The translations under genes were made by a program, and so were the position numbers. The notes beneath the pieces are model-generated. The model was not told the DNA's origin. It did not search any database and saw nothing but the letters and a program-made list of their open reading frames with translations. A stretch of 64,000 nt of DNA, taken from positions 1,426,001 through 1,490,000 of the forward strand of contig WOAB01000864.1 in assembly GCA_027886185.1 (NCBI GenBank), given 5' to 3'. Positions 56,379 through 64,000 of this stretch are shown in pieces (position 1 is the first letter of the stretch; each line of letters starts with the position of its first letter). Source of the DNA: Rheum nobile. Its lineage: Eukaryota; Streptophyta; Magnoliopsida; Caryophyllales; Polygonaceae.

Positions 56379-57599
56379 GTTATATTCTATAGTTATATAT
56401 TATGATTATATCTTATGGTTATATTATATAGTTATATACTATGGTTATATCATATATTATATTCTATAGTTATATACTATGGTTATATCATATACTATAT
56501 AGTTTTATACTATGGTTATATACTATGATCAAGACCCTAAACCCTAAAACAATCCCCACACACCCTTTGGGCACAACTAGGTTGCGTCCAGAACTATGGG
56601 CGCAACTAGGTTGCGTCCAGAACTATGGGCGCAACTAGGTTGCGCCCAAGGGGTTTTTAGTGTTTTTTTAGGGTTTAGGGTTAGGTTTTGGGGTTTAGGG
56701 TTTGTGGTTTAAGGTTTAGGGTTTTCGTACTATGATTATATCATATGGTTATATTCAATAGTTATATACTACTTTTATATCCTATAGTTATATATTATGA
56801 TTATATCTTATAATTATATCTAATTTGGTTATATTATATAGTTATATACTATGGTTATATCCTTCGAAAATCACATATAACTATGGTTATATCCAATTTG
56901 GTTATGTCTTATGGTCATATACTACGGTTATATTCTATAGTTATATACTATGGTTGTATCCTATAATTATATACTATGATTATATCTTATGGTTATATTC
57001 CATAGTTATATACTATGGTTATATCCTATATTATATCATATAGATATACTATGTTTATATCCTATAGTTATATACTATGATTATATCTTATTGTTATATC
57101 CAATTTGGTTATATTATATCGTTATATCTTATAGTTATATACTATGGTTATATCCTCTATTATATTCTATAGTTATATACTATGGTTATATCCTATATTA
57201 TATACTATGATTATATCTTATAGTTATATCCAAATTGGTTATATCATATCGTTATATCCTATAGTTATATACTATATAATAGTTATATACTATGATTTTA
57301 TCTTATAGTTATATCCAATTTAGTTATATCATATCGTTATATACTATGGTTATATCATATAGTTTTATACAATAATTATATCTTATAGTTATATGACTTA
57401 TATCCAATTTGGTTATATCATATCGTTATATTCTATAGTTATATATTTTGATTATATCTTATGGTTATATTATATAGTTATATACTATGGTTATATCATT
57501 TATTATATTCTATAGTTATATACTATGGTTATATCATATATTATATAGTTATATACTATGGTTATATACTATGATAAAGACCCTAAACCCTAAAATAAT
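56379..57599. repeat. AT satellite, continuation
   Basis: Continues the array broken at 46624, with modules at 56528 and 57574 (1,046 bp apart). No gene. Confidence 0.9.
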
Positions 57600-58144
57600 C
57601 CCCACACACCCTTTGGGCGCAACTAGGTTGCGTCCAGAACTATGGGTGTAACTAGATTGCGCCCAAGGGGTTTCTAGTATTTTTTTAGGGTTTAGGATTA
57701 AGTTTTTTTCTTTTTTAGGGTGCAACTAGATTGCGCCCAATTTTTTTTTTTTTTTTTTTTTGGGCGCAACGAATGAACTGGTTCAGATAAAGAACCAGTT
57801 CAATAATCTTTAAAAAATCAGTTTTCAAAATAAAAAAAAATTCACCCAGACCTTGGGCGCAACCTTGCGCCCAAGATTTAATCTTTTTTTAAAAAAAATA
57901 AAAATCCGATTTTGGCCCCAACCTTGCCGCAAAAAAAACGGGCGAAAAAGAATCCCCGAAAAAAATGATGGGAGGTGAAATTAAAGACCTTTCAGCTTCT
58001 CAAAATAAAATGACCAAAAAAGCCCTCATTCTTACTTTAATATACTTTTCATTATCCTTTTATTTTATAATTTAAAATAACATATGTATAGTTTTTATTG
58101 GGTGTTTAGTTTACACCTTCTTACACCAAATGTAGGTGTATCAT
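57600..58144. other. Satellite edge with hairpins
   Basis: Last telomere-like module, T-run of about 20 (near 57740-57760), then TGGGCGCAACGAAT and a perfect 10-bp hairpin GAACTGGTTC/GAACCAGTTC with a 7-nt loop (about 57776-57802). CTTGGGCGCAACCTTGCGCC follows near 57855. The right end, TGTAGGTGTATCATTG, is a dispersed repeat end also found at about 11620. No gene. Confidence 0.65.
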
Positions 58145-58148
58145 TGAT

Positions 58149-58403
58149 GTGACTATGCCCTCGTCACATCAAGATAATCAAGATTTAGGCTCGGAACACT
58201 TTCAAGATCAAGAATGCAAAGATCAAGATCAAGAAACTCAAGATCTTGATCTTCAAGAAGGCATGCCACCAGGTGCAATCACAAGGGCTCGTGTAAGACA
58301 ACTTCAAGAAGAGTTCAAGAAAGGACTTATCATCCTTGGCGCCCCACATGAAGTCTTTCAAGAGCCGGTCACATTCCTTCTCTCCCTTGGCGCGCAAGAC
58401 TAA
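58149..58403 (+). pseudogene. LTR-encoded polyprotein tail
   Basis: Gln/Asp-rich (repeated CAAGAT codons) followed by PGAITRARVRQLQEEFKKGL, the TRARAK-like tail of plant Gypsy polyproteins that runs into the 3' LTR. In the 5' LTR it is out of context. In the 3' LTR the same frame is cut by a TAA at 61183-61185, where the 5' copy has GAA. Confidence 0.65.
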
Positions 58404-58956
58404 GTTGTTGTTTCTGTTGTTTTGAAGTTTGTTAGAGAATTAGATTTCTTTCCTTAATTAATTAAGCTGATTATCTAGTTATTAGGAGCCTATATAAGGC
58501 GTACTTATGTTATTTTGTGGTGACGTTTGATTAAAAAAAAAAACTGCAGAACCTCTTGCCTTTTGCACGGCAACCCTAGTTTTCTACTTTCTTCTTGTGT
58601 GTTACATCAAGAATTCTCTTTTGATCCGATTGTTTTTGAGTGAGTTACATCTCCAAGCTTAGAAGAGTACTTATCCCTACGTCATCTTCCCGCTCAACTT
58701 TCTCGCAGAACTCTCTACGAGACCTCAGTAAAACTACCATAACTTTTGATTTCCAACTCTGTTTGCTATCAACTTTGGAGACGTTAAACTAGACTTCCAG
58801 ATCTGTCACCTCGATATGGAATCACTCAATTCGAACGTCTGAGCAGAGAGAACGGACCCGTTCAAGTCAGGACTGAATTTTGGGACATCGCTGAATTCTG
58901 GCAGAATCTTGTCTTGGATTCTCTTAAGATTTCGTTCATCAAATCTTCAAATCTCT

Positions 58957-59554
58957 AAGTTTGGCTAAGAAAAGATTCAATCTTGCAAGCTAAGTTTTCG
59001 TGTCTTGTTCTGCCGAAGTTGTGTCTTTGTTTCTCCTTATGTTTCTGCGTTTTTGTTCTTGTTTTCTTTGTGTTTCACGTTGTTTGAGTCATAAATAAAT
59101 AAAAAAATCGTAATCCTACCCTTTTTGCTTGCCAAGAAAGTGACCAAGACAAAAGTGTTTGAATCCAGAAATACCCGATCTATATACAAAAGGGAAGGCT
59201 ATAGAAAAAAAAATCACAAAACACAAGTTGTAGAGTTCACCCAACGCCAATCAAGAAGCCTTGGAGATCTTCCTTGCTTCAGTTTTGAATGTCTCTCCGA
59301 CGACTACATCAAGGAGGAGAGGAGGCTAGTACCTACTTTGGTGGTCTTGCATTAGATCATCAAGGATTCAGGTGTGTGGTGTTGCAAAGTTGTTTCTTTT
59401 GGTTTGCTTGAGTCTAGGAACCCTAATCCTACCCTTTTTGCTTGCCAAGATCTGAATTTTCTAACACCATACTTAAGATTTTGAGTTCTTACAACTATTG
59501 ACCCTTGTTTGCTCGAAGTTCTTTTGGCTTGTGGTTGTTTGCTTGTCTTTCTAA
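58957..59554 (+). other. Leader of the 58145 element
   Basis: T-rich, no supported frame. Two copies of AATCCTACCCTTTTTGCTTG (about 59112, 59426). The frame at 59125-59355 is not recognisable. Confidence 0.5.
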
Positions 59555-60613
59555 GTGATTGCAGCTAGGAATTGGTCAAGGCAAGAATTAATGGACATGT
59601 TTAGCTTGGGCAGAATGTCACAAAGAGATTATCTATACTTTCGGGCGTATGGTGAGTATCCTAACTCCCAAACTCACTCGAGCACCTACAAGGATTTTCA
59701 CAACCAAGGTAATAGACCAAGGAACATGCCTCCAAGGAGACAATCTTATGGAGACTATGGCTATGACTATGGCTATAGAGATGAAGAAAGATGGCACTCC
59801 CCAACAAGGTATCAAACTGTCCCTTCTTTTGAACCTTATTATCATTCTTCTTCTAACCCTTCCGTGCGGACCAAGGGAGTTTATGACTCACCTAACATAT
59901 CTTTTAGCACGTCCAAGGGCAAAGAAAGAGTAAGCCCTCAACCACCTCGGGTTAGGACACGTGACATCGTGTGTGTCATGTGTGAAGGAAGAGGGCACTT
60001 GGCTGAAATCTGTCCCAACCAATACTACAGCTACAAGGACGTCCAGCCACTTGTGAGTGAAGTGTTGGTTGCTTCTTGTGAGGAAGAGGAGTGGCCTACT
60101 CCTATGGTTCCGTTGAGTTCTTGTAATTAGTCCTTACTAGAGGAAAAGCCCTCCCTAGGTGATGAAGAGCTCAGGGACGAATCAAATCAGCCTTCCACTC
60201 TAATGGAAGAGGAGTTCAATCCAAGAAGAAAGGAGGAGGAAATTGAAGCACCATCTCTTCCTACTACAAGAGGCAATCGTTTGCCCATCGTTGTGCATAG
60301 CTCATTCAAATCCTTGGCTACTCCATGGACGGACCTGACCTACATGGTTCCTTCAAGCTTGTCTTTCCTACTCCAAGAAGAGGTTGAAGCTAAGGATGTT
60401 GAGCAGCCCAAGAAATCAGTTTTCAACCAAGAAGAGAAGGTTGTTCCAATGGCGCCTAATACAAGGGAAGTATCACTTATCTCCACCTTTTCAATTCCAT
60501 CTCCTGAGTTTGAAAATGAGCATATAATTCCATGTAGGACAATACACATGAAGAAATCAGTCATTGCATTTAAACCTAGATACTCTTGTGTGCACCAAAG
60601 TTCTCTAGCATAA
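59555..60613 (+). pseudogene. Gag-like frame with CCHC knuckle and one internal stop
   Basis: First part (59555-60130, 191 codons) is Tyr/Arg/Ser-rich (SYGDYGYDYGYRDEERW), with a CX2CX4HX4C knuckle at residues C140-C143-H148-C153. A single TAG at 60128-60130 interrupts it. The same frame continues from SLLEEKPSLGDEELRDESNQ and on to 60613 (EEFNPRRKEEEIEAPS, LPIVVHSSFKSLATPW). This looks like the nucleocapsid and downstream spacer of a plant Gypsy gag-pol. The start chosen is only the first Met, and earlier gag has been lost. I do not recognise the second half. Confidence 0.65.
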
Positions 60614-60799
60614 TGCATGTCTTGTGGAATGCATCTTTTTATAATATGATCATTATGTCCATGCATGTGTGTTATATTGATCCTTGCATCACTAGGCATG
60701 TACATAGAACTAGGAAGAAAAGTGGCATAATGTGTGCATGCATGCTTGGATATCATGTAGTCATTGGAAGTTTTGTGCCTACATTCTTAACTTTTCGTG

Positions 60800-61185
60800 G
60801 ACAAGTTCGAGGGCCTCACCTTGCAATTGTTGTTGTGGATAGGTCCTCTAAGAAATCTGGATTCATTGCGTTCCCTCAACCTAATGATGCATCCTATGTT
60901 ACTAACCCTCTTATTGATCAAGTTGTGGGATTGCATGGAGTTTCTAGTCCTTTTATTTCAGGTCAAGAAGAGAGGTTTGTGAGCCACTCAAAGCTGAAAT
61001 CCGGAGAAGTGCCCTTTGAGCCAGGAGATCAAGACGTCCCACATGTGGCTGAATTGGTTCATTCCTTGATGAAGGAAGATGGAGACATGGATGTGCTTGA
61101 TTCGAGGTCGAATCCTTTTCTAGTGGGGGAGGATGATGTGACTATGACCTCGTCACATCAAGATAATCAAGATTCAGGCTCGTAA
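60800..61185 (+). pseudogene. Decayed integrase core fused to polyprotein end
   Basis: Reads LAIVVVDRSSKKSGFIAFP, NDASYVTNPLIDQVVGLHGV, FISGQEERFVSHSKLK. This follows the Ty3 integrase core (VVVDRFSKMAHF...LHGVP...VSDRD-KFLSHFW). The first catalytic Asp is present (codon at about 60838). The second, in the VSDRD position, is replaced in ISGQEE, so the enzyme would be dead. After KLKSGEVPFEPGDQD it jumps to the polyprotein end (DSRSNPFLVGEDDVTM) and the LTR, with the rest of integrase deleted. It is in a different frame from the gag relic. Confidence 0.75.
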
Positions 61186-61968
61186 CACTTTCAAGATCAA
61201 GAATGCAAAGATCAAGATCAAGAAACTCAAGATCTTGATCTTCAAGAAGGCGTGCTACCAGGTGCAATCACAAGGGCTCGTGTAAGACAACTTCAAGAAG
61301 AGTTCAAGAAAGGACTTATCATCCTTGGCACCCCACATGAAGTCTTTCAAGAGCCGGTCACATTCCTTCTCTCCCTTGGCGCGCAAGACTAAGTTGTTGT
61401 TTCTATTGTTTTGAAGTTTGTTAGAGAATTAGATTTATTTCCTTAATTAATTAAGCTGATTATCTAGTTATTAGGAGCCTATATAAGGCATACTTACGTT
61501 ATTTTGTGGTGACGTTTGATTAAAAAAGAATAACTGCAGAACCTCTTGCCTTTTACACGGCAACCCTAGTTTTCTACTTTCTTCTTGTGTGTTACATCAA
61601 GAATTCTCTTTTGATCCGATTGTTTTTGAGTGAGTTACATCTCTTCAACAACTAGATCTTGCTCCCTACATTTGGTGTGTCATATCCAAGCTTAGAAGAG
61701 TACTTATCCCCATGTCATCTTCCCGCTCAACTTTCTCGCAGAACTCTCTACGAGACCTCAGTAAAACTACCATAACTTTTGATTTCCAACTCCGTTTGCT
61801 ATCAACTTTGGAGACGTTAAAATAGACTTCCAGATCTGTCACCTCGATATGGAATCACTCAATTCGGACGTCTGATCAGAGAGAACGGACCCGTTCAAGT
61901 CAGGACTGAATTCTGGCAGAATCTTGTCTTGGATTCTCTTAAGATTTCGTTCATCAAATCTTCAAATC
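61134..61968 (+). repeat. 3' LTR-like copy of the 58145 element
   Basis: Colinear with 58145-58959. Contains CAACTAGATCTTGCTCCCTA (about 61651-61670), absent from the left copy. No TG...CA end could be fixed; similarity stops after CTTCAAATC. Confidence 0.6.
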
Positions 61969-62230
61969 ACGATCTGTGCTTCCTCGTCCATCATCTACAT
62001 CCAGTCTACATCACATCCACGTTCGGAACGACCCTGGAGAAGTATCGAGGCGGGTTGCAATCTCGTTTCTTGCGGAATACTTCTCTGACGACAATCCGGG
62101 TTTGTGAGAACTTGAAGGCATTGCTTGAAGGAATTGTGTCCTTTAATCAAGGCGCAATTACCAAATATGGAATAGGACAATTAATGGAGATTTACAATCC
62201 GGGAATTTTAGGGGTCGTGGTGCCTTGCTA
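61969..62230. other. Unassigned sequence
   Basis: The frame 61929-62231 has no recognisable domain. It may be the rest of the preceding LTR missing from the left copy, or the flank of the next element. Confidence 0.4.
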
Positions 62231-62910
62231 GAAGCCAACTACGATCAATGGGCTTAATCGGGTTAGGCCCATGGCTATAATAACCGGGTCCTATGAGGTC
62301 ACACAAATAGAGTTATCGGGCTGGATCAAATCGAACCGGAAGCCCATATGGGACATGGATTTCGGCCCATTGGCTTTAATTGGGATATTGGCTTTTATTA
62401 TTAATGGGTAAAAGTTACCATTGATAATTACTTGATAAGAAGGTATCTTGATAGAAGATATATGGAAACAATATATATATGTTAATGCCTACGATTGAGA
62501 TAAGATCTCATATAAGGATATTGTTTCTTTATAAGATACATACGTACAACACAAGTCTTCTTGAGATATAGAAATCAAGTTTCACAGCTGAAGACATATT
62601 GTTCAAAAGAGAGAACTGTTCACGACCGGTCCTTGTCTAAGCCACGTTCGTTTGTCCTTCGTTCGTCGTTCGTCGTTCTAGCAGACGAGATCAAAGGCGA
62701 TCCAGATTCCAGACTCGTGTGGACCAATTAGAGAAGCCACACTTGGGGCTTTCGATCTCCGCTGAAATCATGCAGGAACGTTTCAGGCTCGCATCAAACG
62801 GTATGTAACTCTAACTATACTATATTCCTATTAGTTCATGCATGAGATCCTTGTTAGATGTTAGGAAATAGTTTCCTAAAATTCCGCTTTAAGCATCTAA
62901 ATTCCCTACA
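62231..62910 (+). repeat. Probable LTR of an element leaving the window
   Basis: The right end is firm: CCCTACA followed by an iMet PBS. The left end is not fixed. Contains a TTTATAAGATAC box near 62528 and GGCCCAT/TTGGG words upstream. The class is unknown; Ty1/Copia is plausible because a short LTR with this PBS is common there. Confidence 0.5.
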
Positions 62911-62911
62911 A

Positions 62912-62924
62912 TGGTATCAGAGCC
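62912..62924 (+). other. Primer-binding site, tRNA-iMet
   Basis: TGGTATCAGAGCC, exact plant iMet PBS, one base after the LTR end. Confidence 0.85.
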
Positions 62925-64000
62925 TCTTGCATGATTTGATAGGATCAATTATCAAAAGAGTTATTTTTGATGCATGTTAATATTCAAACTTCATGTAATA
63001 TTGATATATAGGTTAAATTGCATGATTAAAATTGAGAATTTGATTGATTGGATGTGGAAGTTGAGAACTTTGCTTCTAATATGCATGGAAAAGTTTAGAA
63101 CTTTTAAACAATTTTTTCTCTACCCAAAATTTTGATTCATAAGGTTTGATTATGCTAGAAATATGATTTTTTGCATGTTTAAACCATTAAGTGAAAATTT
63201 TGATTTTCAAAAGATGAATCAATACCCAATTTTTTTTTTCTGAAATCTGATTTTTGAAATTGATTTCTGAAAATTCAAAAAAAAAAAAAAATGATGAACA
63301 GTATCGAACCGGATTGGATCCGGTTCGGCGCGCACCCTCGCTCGTGCGCAGGGGTCCAGCGGTGTGGACCGCGGCTCAGCACGCGCGGCTGGAGCGGCCA
63401 ATAGTGGGTCGCACCACCCAGCAGATCGCGAACTGTTCGCGGGTCTGTGCGGCTTGGCGTGGTGGACCCGGGTTGGTCTGGTCCGTGCGTGGGCTCAGGT
63501 GTGGTCTGCAGTGGGAGCCATGGTTCGGACTGTACGAACTTGGCTCGGTCTGCGCAGTGGCTGCGCGGTTCAGTGGGCACGGGTCGGTCCGGGTTTGACT
63601 CGGGTGTGACTCGGTCCGGTTGGGTAGATTTTGGATTTTAGGATATTTTCCTAAAAAAGAATAAGATAAGATCTTATTTGCCTAATTGGATAATATTTGA
63701 TATTATCTACAATATAATTTCCTAAAATTTGTTAGGATAGATTCCCATTTGATTAAGATAAGGATATTTGATATCTTACCTTATTTATGCATATTTTATC
63801 CAATGATTCAATTTAATTATTAATATGATTAATTCTATATATGGATATGTTTGAATATCTTGTTACATGTTTTATCATTATAATGTTCCATTATTATTTT
63901 GATTAATAATATTTGATATTATGTATGCATGCATGTTTTATAATATTATGATATTATTGCTTGCATGAGGTGACTAGTATGGCCCACTTCTTAGGATAGA
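62925..64000 (+). other. 5' internal region of the right-edge element
   Basis: No gag frame within about 1.1 kb. A GC-rich island (63300-63630) with repeated CGGTTCGG/GGTCCGG words sits in A/T-rich sequence. GAACCGGATTGGATCCGGTT (about 63305) is a perfect 9-bp inverted repeat with a 3-nt loop. Overlapping frames here look like products of high GC content. Confidence 0.5.

Larger units (their letters stand above)
58145..61968 (+). mobile_element. Defective Ty3/Gypsy retrotransposon
   Basis: Two copies of an LTR-like sequence starting TGATGTGACTATG at 58145 and 61134, the second preceded by a polypurine tract (AGTGGGGGAGGA). Both copies match to about 58959 and 61968. The left one lacks about 45 bp near 58650. 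The interior holds a zinc-knuckle gag-like frame and an integrase relic. I cannot find a PBS or target duplication, so the exact ends are uncertain. A CTAATCCTACCCTTTTTGCT segment is duplicated inside (59110 and 59424). Confidence 0.7.

Overview
This is eudicot-like plant nuclear DNA made almost entirely of nested transposable elements and satellites. The basis is tRNA-iMet and tRNA-Asp primer-binding sites next to long LTRs, plant Ty3/Gypsy coding remnants, TTTAGGG-type telomere-like tracts and fragments of plant genes that keep introns. I see no intact host gene, rRNA, tRNA gene or CRISPR array. The species is not identifiable from what I can read.

Layout. 1-1675: two tandem arrays (about 40 bp and about 62 bp units). 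2119-6573: an Athila-like element arranged internal/LTR/internal/LTR, sitting in an old Ty3/Gypsy remnant. 6574-13295: left arm of a very large inverted duplication. It carries a Gypsy integrase/LTR remnant, a minisatellite-bearing repeat, a hAT-like MITE with an 8-bp target duplication, a 249-bp tandem duplication, and captured exons of two host genes (NOP14 and a VAMP72-type R-SNARE). 13855-18302: a fold-back element with arms of about 1,050 bp. 18303-19797: a third, partial inverted copy of the left-arm sequence. 19798-26664: a Ty3/Gypsy retrotransposon (TSD GCTTG) with a solo LTR (TSD TCTTC) inside its integrase region. 26732-26754: filler DNA copied from an LTR. 26755-42965: right arm of the inverted duplication, split by a gag-only retrotransposon at 31510-40654 (TSD ATAAA).

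42966-57910 is an AT-rich satellite domain with a higher-order repeat of about 1.03-1.07 kb. Each unit holds facing telomere-like blocks around GGGCGCAAC palindromes. A second gag-only retrotransposon, on the minus strand, is inserted at 46625-56373 (TSD ATATC). 58145-about 61968 is another defective Ty3/Gypsy element. 62912 is the PBS of a further LTR element that runs off the right edge.

The elements date each other. The hAT MITE was copied with the inverted duplication. The 19798 element entered one MITE copy and was itself hit by the solo-LTR element. A break junction then used that element's LTR as filler template. The 31510 element entered only the right arm, so it arrived after the arms formed. 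The two gag-only elements are the same kind of non-autonomous unit: LTRs of about 2.4-2.6 kb, iMet PBS, a 264-codon shortened gag and no readable pol. They would have to use enzymes supplied by another element.
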